DNA of 64,000 nt from Enterococcus sp. 4G2_DIV0659 (GCF_002140715.2 NZ_NGLE02000001.1:3314001-3378000), one strand, 5' to 3'. Positions 36,964 to 47,389 are shown, counted from the stretch's first letter. Translations and numbers: made by a program. The notes: generated by a model from the sequence alone, not told the origin.

Positions 36964-38433
36964 CTAGGTTCCTTGTTTTAACTTAAATAAAATCATCTGG
37001 ATACAAGAAAATAATTCATACCATGTTTGTTCATCATAGACATCAGAAATGTAAAAAACTTTTTGTTTTGTCCGTTCCTCCCTTGGTTCGAAACAGTCTA
37101 TTATGACAAGGTCAGCGTCTTCTAGACATTCAGTAAAACGAATCGTTTTCGGATTAAAGATTGTCATTAGTTTGTTTTCTATATATACTGTACCGATGTT
37201 ATTTTTAGAGTATTGTATATAAACGGATAAAGATGGGGGAGAGAAAGTTTCCGTTAAAACAGTTAACAAAACGCGTAATCCAAAATCTGCTGAAATTGGA
37301 ACAGGAAAATCCGGATGTTCTTTACGAAACGTTTCATAAAATGCATTGATTTCACGGTTTTCTTTTATTGAAAGCTGGTTTGATTTTTCTTTATTGAAAG
37401 ATGCTCTAAAAAATTGAACAGGACTCATTGAAAAATAAGTAGATTGAATCAAGCCAATCAATAGGTAGTAAAAGATGATTGCTTTTTGTTTTTTTTCAAT
37501 AGATGAATTGGGATAAAATTTCTTTTCATACTCGTTTGTTAGGAGATCACAGGCTTTGATTAGAGGTAAATCTCTCGGAAATGAGTCATAAAGTCTGATT
37601 TTATCCTGTAAAGTATCAATTTCAGAAATATAGCACCTAGCAATTAAATTAAAAAACAGAATTTCATCTTCAGATGATAGAAAGGGTTCAACAAGTTTAG
37701 ACACATCATTCGTTGTTGCAAAGCTTTTTGATAGCTCTTTGATTTTTTTAGGCAAACGGATTGGATGAGCTGATTGTCTTACCATAAACAAGCCTACCAT
37801 AAATTCTAAACGTTTAATAACAGAGTCAGAATAATTTTTCTTTAATGTTGCAAAATCAACACTCGCTGAAAAGTGTTTCATATTTTGAAAATTATAAGGC
37901 CACGCAATTCCTCTGTATACACTCCAAAAGAAGTAAAAGTTGAACATTCGTATGAATTTTTCTTTTCCTTGGAAATTAGTAGTTGGGTGGAAAATTATTT
38001 TTAAAGGAAATATTTTTAATTCTTCATTTATAATAGTAATATTTTTATATAAATGTGGGGGACTTACATATAATTTTTCCGCCAAATCTTCAACAGAATC
38101 ATAGTGATTCAAAAGAAGTTCCAAAATAATTTTAAATAAGAGTGATTCTTCGAAATAGCTAAGGCGTAGACGAATGATTAAATAGTCCATATCATGATCC
38201 GAATGATTTTGGATCAAACAGCCACCAGTTCTTTTTATTAAGATGACATGTTGTAGATAGTTATTTTTTTTAATGTCAGTTGCTAGCTCTTCTAGATATC
38301 TTTTCAAGGTGCTCAAAGAAATGTTCAGGAAATTTTGTAAATAAGAGAAAGAAATTTCTTCGTTTTCTCTATATAATAATTCGGTAAAAAGTTGTATTTT
38401 CTTTTTGCTTTTTTCATTTAATAATTTTTCCAT
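36964..38433 (-). CDS. Mga-type transcriptional regulator, copy 2
   Basis: 489-residue paralogue of the 19453 regulator, alignable from end to end. The first helix-turn-helix (about 25-58) has FLNISLSTLKRYLEEL. The second winged helix (about 105-140) has LAEKLYVSPPHLYKNI. The rest is a PRD-like middle and an EIIB-like C-terminus (segment DADLVIIDCFEP). It is a single gene with its own near-consensus promoter and no surface-protein gene beside it, so any targets lie elsewhere. It may compete for or share the inverted-repeat sites in front of the surface genes; that is inference. A GAAC-type weak ribosome binding site (GGAACG) precedes the ATG. Confidence 0.8.
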   Translation of the reverse strand: MEKLLNEKSKKKIQLFTELLYRENEEISFSYLQNFLNISLSTLKRYLEELATDIKKNNYLQHVILIKRTGGCLIQNHSDHDMDYLIIRLRLSYFEESLLFKIILELLLNHYDSVEDLAEKLYVSPPHLYKNITIINEELKIFPLKIIFHPTTNFQGKEKFIRMFNFYFFWSVYRGIAWPYNFQNMKHFSASVDFATLKKNYSDSVIKRLEFMVGLFMVRQSAHPIRLPKKIKELSKSFATTNDVSKLVEPFLSSEDEILFFNLIARCYISEIDTLQDKIRLYDSFPRDLPLIKACDLLTNEYEKKFYPNSSIEKKQKAIIFYYLLIGLIQSTYFSMSPVQFFRASFNKEKSNQLSIKENREINAFYETFRKEHPDFPVPISADFGLRVLLTVLTETFSPPSLSVYIQYSKNNIGTVYIENKLMTIFNPKTIRFTECLEDADLVIIDCFEPREERTKQKVFYISDVYDEQTWYELFSCIQMILFKLKQGT

Positions 38434-38465
38434 TTCATCGTTCCTTTTTTTCTATCTTTTTTCAA

Positions 38466-38494
38466 ATTATAGGAACAGAATGATTTAAAGTCAA
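38466..38494 (-). promoter_or_regulatory. Promoter of Mga-type regulator 2
   Basis: On the minus strand TTGACT (38489-38494) and TATAAT (38466-38471) are 17 bp apart, the same hexamers and spacing as for regulator 1. Directly upstream, TCCAAATAG (38496-38504, minus strand) resembles the TCCAAAATAG left arm of the surface-gene operators, one base shorter. Confidence 0.72.
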
Positions 38495-38621
38495 ACTATT
38501 TGGACAGTATCACATATAACAATCATTATTTATTTTTTTAATACAAAAAAAATATTAATTTCTAAGGTTATATACAAAAATAATGTTTTTAAATGCGGAC
38601 GGACAAGCGTGCTCTAGATTA

Positions 38622-38659
38622 AAACCCACACAATAACGATTCATTCATTGTGTGGGTTT
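38622..38659 (-). terminator. Terminator after the small membrane protein gene
   Basis: AAACCCACACAAT (38622-38634) and ATTGTGTGGGTTT (38647-38659) form a perfect 13-bp stem. On the minus strand a T-run follows. Confidence 0.8.
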
Positions 38660-38710
38660 ATGAAGTTCTTGAAAAGTTTGATCTTTTTGTAGTTAAAATG
38701 GCAGAGACTG

Positions 38711-39022
38711 TTATTTAAAATGATCATCTTTAGGATACGGAAGAACATGGAATGTTTCATCCTCGGTGTTGAATGTGTCAGTTGAAGTAGACTGATTAGT
38801 GTGGTCGTGGTCATAATTTTGTTGAAAATCATCCTGATCAGCAAATGTATTCGTAGAATCAGTCTGATGTTGCGCTAACCGTTCTTTTGCTGCTAATTCT
38901 GCTTGCTGTGTTTTATTCTGGCGATTGCCGCCAGTACCCGTAAAGGTCAAATAGATAATTAAAGCGATCATAATTAGGGTTAATATAATTAAACCAATAA
39001 ACATGCCAAATGTTATAAACAT
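38711..39022 (-). CDS. Small single-pass membrane protein, unknown function
   Basis: 103 residues that I do not recognise as a named family. One N-terminal membrane helix (about 5-29, rich in Ile, Leu and Met) is followed by GTGGNRQNKTQQ, a short helical segment (ELAAKERLAQ), and a hydrophilic tail rich in Asp, His, Thr and Gln. AGGAGG on the minus strand lies 7 nt before the ATG, which supports translation. It has its own terminator and stands alone between Mga-type regulator 2 and the divergent signal peptidase gene. Confidence 0.65.
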   Translation of the reverse strand: MFITFGMFIGLIILTLIMIALIIYLTFTGTGGNRQNKTQQAELAAKERLAQHQTDSTNTFADQDDFQQNYDHDHTNQSTSTDTFNTEDETFHVLPYPKDDHFK

Positions 39023-39339
39023 GATAGGAAACCTCCTCTTACAAACATATTATACCTTAGTTTATCAAATGTTACTTATACAGTCATCTACTTTTCTTTT
39101 ACATTAGAAATTAATTGACTATAGTACCATCTAGAAAAGGATATTTTAGGAGAAATGCTTTATTAAGTTATATGAAATCACAAAGATGGTGGGTGCTTAG
39201 ATTTTTTATAGTTTTATGAAACGATTAAATAGACTATTATTAAGATATACATTAAAATTTGGATAAAAGGAAAAGAATCCTGTATGAATTACATTGTTTG
39301 TGGTAAAATATGGGAAGTAAGTTTTTTGGAGGAATGAGT
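39023..39339. other. Intergenic region between small membrane protein and lepB
   Basis: This 317-base divergent gap contains a TATAAT (39049-39054, minus strand) with a poor -35, and TGGTAAAAT (39301-39309, plus strand), an extended -10 for lepB. No ORF, repeat or RNA structure is evident. Confidence 0.5.
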
Positions 39340-39879
39340 TTGAAATCTAAAGAGTTATTACATACAGTTTTGTTTTTCATCGGCTTAGCGACAGTACTAT
39401 TTTTATTGAGACAATTTGTTTTTACACCAGTTATCGTTAAAGGTCATTCAATGGATCCAACATTAGCTGATGGTGAGCGAGTAATTGCATTAAAAAATAC
39501 CGAGATCCAACGTTTTGACATCGTAACATTCCCAGCACCGGATGAACCAAAGAAAAATTACATCAAGCGTGTCATTGGGTTACCTGGAGACACTATTGAG
39601 TATAAAGAAGATCATCTATATATTAATGGTAAAGAAGTCAAAGAACCCTACTTGGATGAGTTTAAAGGGGCGTTAACGGATGATGAACCATTGACGTATA
39701 ATTTTACATTGACTGAAGTGACTGGACAAAAAAAGGTCCCCAAAGGTGAATACTTTGTAATGGGAGATAATCGCCGGAATTCAAAAGATGGACGAATGAT
39801 TGGATTTATCCCTAAAGAGAAAATTTTAGGTGATGTTAAATTTGTTTTATGGCCGCTAAATCGTTTTGGAACGATTTAA
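39340..39879 (+). CDS. lepB: Type I signal peptidase
   Basis: Membrane-anchored serine protease that removes signal peptides from secreted proteins. One N-terminal helix (about 8-28) is followed by the catalytic Ser in GHSMDPTL (about 40-47) and the catalytic Lys in NYIKRVIGLPGD (about 78-89); the C-terminal GDNRRNSKDGR box is also present. Start choice: GGAGGA at 39328-39333 abuts an ATG at 39334 but lies 6 nt before TTG at 39340, so TTG is the likely start and the product has 179 residues. It should process many of the surface proteins encoded here. A short hairpin terminator follows. Confidence 0.92.
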   Translation: MKSKELLHTVLFFIGLATVLFLLRQFVFTPVIVKGHSMDPTLADGERVIALKNTEIQRFDIVTFPAPDEPKKNYIKRVIGLPGDTIEYKEDHLYINGKEVKEPYLDEFKGALTDDEPLTYNFTLTEVTGQKKVPKGEYFVMGDNRRNSKDGRMIGFIPKEKILGDVKFVLWPLNRFGTI

Positions 39880-39895
39880 ATGAAGTAAACATTCA

Positions 39896-39929
39896 AGAAA
39901 GCTCTCTTTTAAGTAAGAGGCTTTTTTTG
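39896..39929 (+). terminator. Terminator after lepB
   Basis: AAGAAAGCTCTCTT and AAGAGGCTTTTTTT pair with one mismatch around a short loop and end in a T-run. Confidence 0.8.
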
Positions 39930-40006
39930 TTAGGTAAGTCAAAGGGATCCTTACATACAATTTATGATAAACTAAAGACACGAGATGGTTTAAAGGAAGT
40001 GACGAA

Positions 40007-43000
40007 ATGAGTGTACAATTTATTCGCGGTACTGCAGAGATGGATTTAGAAGTAGAACTTTTACAAGCATCTATGAAATGGCTTCAAAAAGATGACAAGA
40101 ACGAAGTGTTTTATTTAGTGCCTAACCATATAAAGTTTGAGCAAGAGGTCAGTGTTCTTAAACGGATTAAGGAGATGCAAAAAAATGATACTGAATCGAT
40201 TGCTACAATGCGAATCCAGGTGTTCAGTTTTTATCGTCTAGCTTGGTATTATTTGCAACATACTCAATATTATAGCTCAGAAGCATTGACAGATGCTGGC
40301 GCTGCGATGGTGTTTAGAAAAATTTTATCAGAAAAAGAAGAAGCGTTAAACGTTTTCCGTGGCGAGATCAATAAGGCAGGGTTTATTCAGCAACTATTTG
40401 ATCTTTATCAAGAAATGAAAGCTGGAAATATTGATATAAATGAGCTAGCCACGTTTTTATCACAAGAGCAGTCAGAAAGTAAAGAGCAAGATTTACAGTT
40501 GAAAATTAAAGATATTCAATTAATTTTTTCAGAGTTTGAACAGAAAATGAGTCAATATGGTATTAAGTCAGCTGAAATCATTCAGTATTTAACAGAATAT
40601 TTAGAGACCAAAGATTTAAGTAATGTGCTATTTGTGATCAATGGCTACCATCAATTCACTGCTAGAGAGCTAAAATTGCTTGATGTTTTGATGAGACGTG
40701 GCGGAGAAGTAAAAATTTCGCTAGTTTTGGATAAAAAGTATCCGAATGAACAACCATCAACGATGAATTTATTTTATGAAACGGGTGCCACGTACTATCA
40801 GGTTTATCAACTGGCAAGAAAGTCAGCTGTTGCAATATTACCGGATCATATAGAAAAGGCAAACTACTTAACGACAAATGCTGCTCTTCAAACACTTGAA
40901 ACATACTGGGCAAAAGCACAAGAAAACCGACCAAAACAACAGCCTCTTTTAGAAAATGAGGGTCTTCAATTTTGGTGTGCAGAAAATCCGAAAGAAGAAA
41001 TCAATCAAATCGCTAAAGAAATCAGAAGATTGGTTGTTGAAGAGCACTATCGTTATCAAGATATTCAGTTGTTAACAAGAGAGCTGGATAGTTATGAAAC
41101 TTTGATTGCCCCTTTGTTTTCATTACATGAAATTCCTGTTTATTTGGACCGAGATATGGCGATGGAGCAGCATCCTTTAGTTGAGTTTATCCAATCGTTA
41201 TTTTCGATCCATGCCTATCACTACCGCTATCGTGATGTCTTGCGCTTTTTGAGAACAGAACTCTTTTTCCCAATGGACGATCCAACTTCAGTTGAAGAAT
41301 GGTGTATCCAGCGAAATGAATGGCGCAAAAAAATTGATGTGACTGAAAATGTTGTTTTGGCTTATGGGTACGAAGGCTATCATTGGGAAAAAAAAGCGGA
41401 TTGGCGTTTTATCCGCTATGACTTTGAAACAGAGGAACAAGATGATACTGAATTGATTGAAAAAGAATCGAACGATGTACGTAAAATGATTCAGCAAACA
41501 GTTCCAACATTTTTCAAAAAAATCGAAAAAGCTAAAAATGGCATAGAAGCAGCAGAGTATTTTTACCATTTTTTAGTCAATAACGGTGTAGAAAAGCAAT
41601 TAATGATGTGGCGAAACCAAGCAATTGAAAGTGGTCAGCTGGAAGATGCGAGAAATCATGAACAAACGTGGGAAGCCTTAATGACTTTATTTGATGAATT
41701 CGTAACGATTTATGGAGAGGATTCCTTTGATTTAGCAACATTTGAAGAGGTCTTTTCTAGTGGATTGGAAGGATTACGTTACAACAAAGTGCCGACAGCT
41801 ATTGACCAAGTTCAAGTACGTGCACTAGATTTAGCTCGACCAGGTCAGGCGAAAGTTATTTTTGCTATTGGGCTGACGGATCAAGTTTTACCGCAAAAAT
41901 TTGATAACAAGACTTTGCTTTCTGATGAAGAAAGATTGGTTGTGAACGATCAATTAGATGATAGTCAATTTTTATTAAAAGATACAAGGAAAAGCATTGC
42001 TAAAGAACCCTTTAATGCATATATTATGTTTGCATCTGCGACAGAGCACTTGTATCTTTCTTATCCAAGTGTGAAAGATACTGCCAAAGATGTAAAAGTC
42101 TCTCCATATATAGCAAATATTCAACAAGATTTAGGCTTGGTAATGCAAAACCGAAATGCATTAACGATTCTTGATGATGGACAGATTAGTTTGCAACATG
42201 TGGGGACTTATCGAACATTGATTGGTGAGTTAACCAACTTGAAGCGTCAGAGGAAAGAGACACAAGAAGGGATTTCACCGTTTTGGCTGGAGTTGGAACG
42301 AGAGTTATTCAATCAGCCGCAAGCAGATTTAGCGAGACATGTATTTGAAAGTTTGAATCATCAAAATCTGCCTGAAAATTTAGTGGAAGAATTAGCAGAT
42401 GAATTATATGGCAAAAAAATCTATACCTCTGTTTCTCGAATGGAAAGCTTTTATCGCTGTCAGTATCAGTATTTTTCACGTTTCGGACTAGGATTAAAAG
42501 AACGAGATGTCTTCGGCTTATCACCAGCAGCAACCGGCGATTTTTTCCATGAAGCGCTTGATCAGTTTTTTAAATTGCTAATTATGGAAAATAAGCAGTT
42601 ATCCGAACTGAGTGACCAAGAAGTTAATGAATTTACAGAGAAAATATTGAATGCTGTATTTGGCGAGATAAAATTTTCTATTTTGGATACATCCAATCGT
42701 ATGAACTATATTCGATATCAATTGGGACAAACAATCAAAAAAGTCAGCTGGGCGTTAAAAAAACAAAGCGAACGTAGTGGTATGAGCACCGTTCAAACAG
42801 AAGTATTGTTTGGTCAGTTGGCAAGCCAAAAAGGGATCAAAGGCCTTGAATTGCCTTTAAACAATGGGGGTAATATCAATGTAAGAGGGAAAATCGATCG
42901 TCTAGATCAATTAGTGACACCTGGTGGCGTATATCTTGGAGTAGTTGACTATAAATCGAGTCATAAGAAATTCAATATTACAGAAGCATACTATGGTTTA

Positions 43001-43582
43001 GCTATGCAGATGTTAACTTATTTAGATGTTGCGTTAATGGATGCGGTGAATTTAGTTGGACAAGCAGCTAAACCAGCAGGTTCCTTTTACTTACACGTGC
43101 ATAATCCAATTTTACCTTACGAAACAGAAGATAAAAAAGAAGGGCAACTATTAAAGAAATTTCAATTTGATGGGTTGTTATTGAATGATCCAGTCCTGCT
43201 AGAAAATTTAGATAAGAGTTTACAAGCGAAACAATCATCATTAATTTATCCAATAGAAGAATCAGCGAAAGAGCTAATTAAACCTGGTCGTCGCCAGGAA
43301 GATAAATTTGTGACAGAGCCTGAATTGACAGCGTTATTGACACATAATCGTAGTAAATTTATCGAGGCTGGGAATCATATTACTAGTGGTGAAATTGACT
43401 TAAACCCAGCCTATCAAGGGAAGGAACGAATTGCTTGTCGTTTTTGCCCATTCAGAAGTGTTTGTAATTTTGATGTGATGTTAAAAGAAAATAACTATAA
43501 TCGGATTGAAACGTTATCGAAGAATGAAGTGATGAACCGATTGATTGAAACTAATCAAGAAGGAGGCGATATAAATGACTAA
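40007..43582 (+). CDS. rexB: ATP-dependent exonuclease/helicase subunit B (RexB/AddB-like)
   Basis: Partner of RexA in the double-strand break repair nuclease that recognises Chi. 1191 residues, as in the Lactobacillales RexB group. The N-terminus (VQFIRGTAEMDLEVELL) occupies the place of the Walker A loop of B. subtilis AddB but has no GKS/T, so ATP binding is probably lost, as in other RexB proteins. The C-terminal RecB-type nuclease has GKIDRLDQ and VVDYKSS. Four cysteines for an iron-sulfur cluster are present: one in SFYRCQYQYF (about 820) and three in ACRFCPFRSVCNF (about 1144-1156). The gene overlaps rexA by 8 bp, so the two are co-translated. Confidence 0.93.
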   Translation: MSVQFIRGTAEMDLEVELLQASMKWLQKDDKNEVFYLVPNHIKFEQEVSVLKRIKEMQKNDTESIATMRIQVFSFYRLAWYYLQHTQYYSSEALTDAGAAMVFRKILSEKEEALNVFRGEINKAGFIQQLFDLYQEMKAGNIDINELATFLSQEQSESKEQDLQLKIKDIQLIFSEFEQKMSQYGIKSAEIIQYLTEYLETKDLSNVLFVINGYHQFTARELKLLDVLMRRGGEVKISLVLDKKYPNEQPSTMNLFYETGATYYQVYQLARKSAVAILPDHIEKANYLTTNAALQTLETYWAKAQENRPKQQPLLENEGLQFWCAENPKEEINQIAKEIRRLVVEEHYRYQDIQLLTRELDSYETLIAPLFSLHEIPVYLDRDMAMEQHPLVEFIQSLFSIHAYHYRYRDVLRFLRTELFFPMDDPTSVEEWCIQRNEWRKKIDVTENVVLAYGYEGYHWEKKADWRFIRYDFETEEQDDTELIEKESNDVRKMIQQTVPTFFKKIEKAKNGIEAAEYFYHFLVNNGVEKQLMMWRNQAIESGQLEDARNHEQTWEALMTLFDEFVTIYGEDSFDLATFEEVFSSGLEGLRYNKVPTAIDQVQVRALDLARPGQAKVIFAIGLTDQVLPQKFDNKTLLSDEERLVVNDQLDDSQFLLKDTRKSIAKEPFNAYIMFASATEHLYLSYPSVKDTAKDVKVSPYIANIQQDLGLVMQNRNALTILDDGQISLQHVGTYRTLIGELTNLKRQRKETQEGISPFWLELERELFNQPQADLARHVFESLNHQNLPENLVEELADELYGKKIYTSVSRMESFYRCQYQYFSRFGLGLKERDVFGLSPAATGDFFHEALDQFFKLLIMENKQLSELSDQEVNEFTEKILNAVFGEIKFSILDTSNRMNYIRYQLGQTIKKVSWALKKQSERSGMSTVQTEVLFGQLASQKGIKGLELPLNNGGNINVRGKIDRLDQLVTPGGVYLGVVDYKSSHKKFNITEAYYGLAMQMLTYLDVALMDAVNLVGQAAKPAGSFYLHVHNPILPYETEDKKEGQLLKKFQFDGLLLNDPVLLENLDKSLQAKQSSLIYPIEESAKELIKPGRRQEDKFVTEPELTALLTHNRSKFIEAGNHITSGEIDLNPAYQGKERIACRFCPFRSVCNFDVMLKENNYNRIETLSKNEVMNRLIETNQEGGDIND

Positions 43583-46500
43583 AGAGATTCCTTTACGTCC
43601 AGAAAATGAACAGTTTACAGATAATCAATGGCAAGCTGTTTTTGATGGGGATGAAAATATCTTAGTCTCAGCTTCTGCTGGTTCTGGTAAAACAACTGTC
43701 CTTGTTCGGCGGGTAATTGAAAAGTTGAAAAGTGGTGTCGATATTGATCGACTACTGATCGTGACTTATACAGAAGCAGCAGCGAAAGAGATGAAAGAGC
43801 GTATTCAAGTTGCTCTTCAAAAAGCGATCAGTAATGAAAGTGAACAAGCACGTAAACAACACTTTATTAAACAATTAAGTTTATTGCCCACAGCCAATAT
43901 CAGCACACTGCATGCTTTTTGTTTAACTGTGATTCGTCGTTTTTATTATTTGATTGAAATGGATCCAGTCTTTCGATTGTTAACGGATGAAACCGAGATT
44001 CTCTTGTTAAAAGAAGATGTTTGGGATGAGCTTAGAGAAGGTTTCTATGCGGAAGACAGTGAAATGTTTTATCAATTAACCAGTAACTTTTCTAATGATC
44101 GTAGTGATGATGGATTAACCCGATTGATATTTTCTCTTTATGATTTCGCCAGAGCGAATCCAGATCCTAAAGAATGGTTGCAACACTTGGCTAGAGCATA
44201 TCGAGTGGAAGGGAAATTGGGAGATTCCGACTTATTTCAAGAGTTTTTAAAACCGCAAATGATGGAAAGTTTATTACGCTGTGTGGATCGTTATGAAGAA
44301 ATGATCCGTTTAACAGAAGGAGTAGAAAAACTAGAAAAAATAGTTGATCTTGCTAGAAATGAAAAAGAGTTTACAGAAACGTTTACAAGCCAATTAGCAG
44401 ATAACGATTTAGAGACTGCTTTTGAGATTTCCAAAACGATTACGTTTGATCGATATCCTAGCATACGGGCGGAAGAAGTAAAAGAACTTGCCGTCCAAGC
44501 TAAAAATTTACGTGAACAAAATAAAAAAGCGTTAAACGATATTATAGCAAACTTGTTTACATTATCACCTGATCAAATGAAAAAAATCATGGCACAAGCA
44601 GCTCCTATTGTAGAAGAAATGAGCACAGTAGGTGAAGCTTTCATTGATGAATATAGTAAGCAAAAATTAAAAAAAGGTTTAGTTGATTTCAATGATTTAG
44701 AACATTTCACTTTAGCGATTTTAGCAAAAAAAATAGAAAATGAATGGGCTGCAACAGAAGCGTCTAATTATTATCGAAATAAATTTGATGAAGTACTGGT
44801 TGATGAATATCAAGATATCAATCGATTGCAAGAAACGATTCTTTATTGGTTACGAAAACCATTATCTTCAGATGGAAACTTGTTCATGGTTGGGGATGTA
44901 AAACAGTCAATTTATTCGTTTAGATTAGCAGACCCAACGCTTTTCATTGAAAAATATAATCAATATGGTCAAAATAAAGAAGGAAAACGAATCATTTTAG
45001 CTGAAAATTTCCGCTCAAGAAAAAATGTTTTGGATTTTACTAACTTAGTTTTTGAACAATTGATGGATGAGAAAGTCGGGCAAATCGCTTATGACCAGGC
45101 TGCGAAATTGGTTCATGGATTTGACCAATTTCCTGAAGCTGAAAATTACGATACGGAAATTCTGATTTATGAGAAGAAATCAGAAACCCCAGAAGAACCT
45201 CTTTTGCTTGATGGCTCGCAAGTGATTTTAGAAGACAAGACAGAAGGCGAACTGCATATGACAGCGCTCAAAATCAGAGAGCTGATTGATAACCAGTTTT
45301 TAGTGTATGATAAGTCGACGAAGAAAAATCGTCCGATTACGTATAAAGATATTGTCTTACTTACGCCGACAAAGAAAAATAATTTAACGATTTTAGAGAT
45401 ATTCAAATTAGCTGGAATTCCGATTCAGGTCAACGATGCGCAAAACTATTTTCAAGCAACAGAAGTACAAACAATGGTGGCTCTTTTACAAATTATTGAT
45501 AACCCGTATCAAGATATACCTTTGGCTGCAGTGTTGCGTTCTCCGATTGTGGGATTGAAAGAAAATGAATTGGTTACGATCCGTTTGATGGCTAAAAAAA
45601 GTTCGTATTACGATGCTTTTTTACTTTTTAATCAAGAAAAAAACGTCAAACAAAATCAGCAAAAACTTCAAGAAAAAACACTGCAATTTGCGGCTTGGTT
45701 GGAAAAGTGGCGAGAAATTGCTAGAAGAAATCAATTGGCAACACTGATCTGGGAAATTTATCAGGATACTGCCTATCTAGACTATGTTGGAGGAATGCCT
45801 GCTGGCAAGCAAAGACAAGCGAATTTGTATGCGCTAATTGATCGAGCAGCTGGTTATGAACAAACAAGTTTCCGAGGTCTTTTCCAATTTGTTCGCTTTA
45901 TCGAAAAAATGCAGGAAAAAGATAAAGATTTAGCTGAACCTGTCATTTTAAGCGAAGAAAATGCGGTTCGTGTCATGACGATTCACGCAAGTAAAGGGTT
46001 GGAGTTTCCAGTAGTCTTTGTGTTAGATATGACAAAAGAATTTAATCTAGGTGATTTAAATGAACGTTATATTTTTGATGATCGTTTAGGCGTAGGGATT
46101 CGTTACCTTGAGCCAAAGGAACGTATGCTCTATGAAACGTTGCCATTTTTAGCGATTAAACAAGCAAAGTTGAAGAAATTACTTTCAGAAGAAATGCGAA
46201 AACTTTATGTTGCCCTAACGCGTGCGGAACAAAAACTTTACCTAATCGGCTCTTATAATGACCAAGAAGCAACTTGGAAGGAATGGTTAAAAGTCAGTGA
46301 TGTTCAAACAAAAAGTCTACCAAGTGAAAACCGGCTACAAGGGAAGAGCAGCTTGATGAACTGGGTTGGAATGAGTTTGATTCGTCATCAGAAAATGGCG
46401 GAATATCAAACAGCATTTTTAACTGAACATGTTCCTGGAATTAGTGAACATCCTGCAAGTTTTAGTATAGCCTTTATGACAGATAAAGAAATTCAAGAAA

Positions 46501-47372
46501 AGTTTGCTGTACTTCAATTTGGTGAAACAGCTTCTGTAAAAGAGGAAAATCACAAAACTGCTCATTCAAAAGAAGTAGAAAAAGGGATCCGTCGTTTAGA
46601 GTATAAGTATCCATATCAGTTATCAACACAAACGACGAATTATCAATCGGTATCTGAAATCAAGCGTGTTTTTGAAGACCCTGACAACAAAGAAATTGCT
46701 AAAATTGAATTAAATAAAGAAAATACTATTCAACCAACATCCATGATTGTCCATCGAATGAGTGATGGTGAATTGGGTAAACCACGGTTTCTTGAGTCCA
46801 TCCGTAAACCGTCAGCTGTAGAGATCGGGACAGCAACACATTATCTATTACAGTTATTAGATTTAACAAAAGAACCAACAAAAGAAAGCATTGAACAATT
46901 ATTGGCGGAGTTAATTCAAGCGAAAATCATTCAAGAAAATGTTGGCGCACAAATCAATATCGATCGAATTTTAACTTTTTATCAAACAAACCTAGGACAG
47001 ATGCTACTAACCAATCCAACTCAAGTTGTCCGGGAACAACCGTTTTCAATGTTATTAGGTGCTAAAGAGATCATTAAAGATTATCCTGAACAAACAAAAG
47101 ACGATCTGTTGATTCATGGAATGATCGATGGATTTATTGAACAAGAAGAGTCGTGTATTTTATATGATTATAAAACGGATTTTGTAAAAAATACTGAAAA
47201 TCCACAAGAAATATCGAAAATTATTCAACGGTATATAGGACAATTAAATTTATATCGCAAGGCCTTGGCACAAGCGACAAATAAACCAGTGACCAAGGTA
47301 TATTTAGTCTTATTATCTGCTGGGATTATTATTGATATGGATAGTGAAAAAATAATAGAACGAATGAGTTGA
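43575..47372 (+). CDS. rexA: ATP-dependent exonuclease/helicase subunit A (RexA/AddA)
   Basis: 1265-residue UvrD-like helicase and nuclease subunit. Walker A SASAGSGKTTVLVRR lies at about 33-47. Helicase motif II DEYQDINR is at about 413-420. Motif IV-VI segments include FRSRKNVLDF, MTIHASKGLEFPVVF and RKLYVALTRAEQKL. The C-terminal RecB-type nuclease carries HGMIDGF and LYDYKTDF (about 1176-1205). It begins inside the 3' end of rexB, with AGGAGG 9 nt upstream of the ATG. With RexB it resects broken ends to load RecA. Confidence 0.96.
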   Translation: MTKEIPLRPENEQFTDNQWQAVFDGDENILVSASAGSGKTTVLVRRVIEKLKSGVDIDRLLIVTYTEAAAKEMKERIQVALQKAISNESEQARKQHFIKQLSLLPTANISTLHAFCLTVIRRFYYLIEMDPVFRLLTDETEILLLKEDVWDELREGFYAEDSEMFYQLTSNFSNDRSDDGLTRLIFSLYDFARANPDPKEWLQHLARAYRVEGKLGDSDLFQEFLKPQMMESLLRCVDRYEEMIRLTEGVEKLEKIVDLARNEKEFTETFTSQLADNDLETAFEISKTITFDRYPSIRAEEVKELAVQAKNLREQNKKALNDIIANLFTLSPDQMKKIMAQAAPIVEEMSTVGEAFIDEYSKQKLKKGLVDFNDLEHFTLAILAKKIENEWAATEASNYYRNKFDEVLVDEYQDINRLQETILYWLRKPLSSDGNLFMVGDVKQSIYSFRLADPTLFIEKYNQYGQNKEGKRIILAENFRSRKNVLDFTNLVFEQLMDEKVGQIAYDQAAKLVHGFDQFPEAENYDTEILIYEKKSETPEEPLLLDGSQVILEDKTEGELHMTALKIRELIDNQFLVYDKSTKKNRPITYKDIVLLTPTKKNNLTILEIFKLAGIPIQVNDAQNYFQATEVQTMVALLQIIDNPYQDIPLAAVLRSPIVGLKENELVTIRLMAKKSSYYDAFLLFNQEKNVKQNQQKLQEKTLQFAAWLEKWREIARRNQLATLIWEIYQDTAYLDYVGGMPAGKQRQANLYALIDRAAGYEQTSFRGLFQFVRFIEKMQEKDKDLAEPVILSEENAVRVMTIHASKGLEFPVVFVLDMTKEFNLGDLNERYIFDDRLGVGIRYLEPKERMLYETLPFLAIKQAKLKKLLSEEMRKLYVALTRAEQKLYLIGSYNDQEATWKEWLKVSDVQTKSLPSENRLQGKSSLMNWVGMSLIRHQKMAEYQTAFLTEHVPGISEHPASFSIAFMTDKEIQEKFAVLQFGETASVKEENHKTAHSKEVEKGIRRLEYKYPYQLSTQTTNYQSVSEIKRVFEDPDNKEIAKIELNKENTIQPTSMIVHRMSDGELGKPRFLESIRKPSAVEIGTATHYLLQLLDLTKEPTKESIEQLLAELIQAKIIQENVGAQINIDRILTFYQTNLGQMLLTNPTQVVREQPFSMLLGAKEIIKDYPEQTKDDLLIHGMIDGFIEQEESCILYDYKTDFVKNTENPQEISKIIQRYIGQLNLYRKALAQATNKPVTKVYLVLLSAGIIIDMDSEKIIERMS

Positions 47373-47389
47373 AAAATGAAAGCAAATTT

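Noticed and set aside
36964..38433. BglG-type antiterminator identity for the Mga-like regulators
   Set aside because: The N-terminus has helix-turn-helix motifs rather than a CAT RNA-binding domain.
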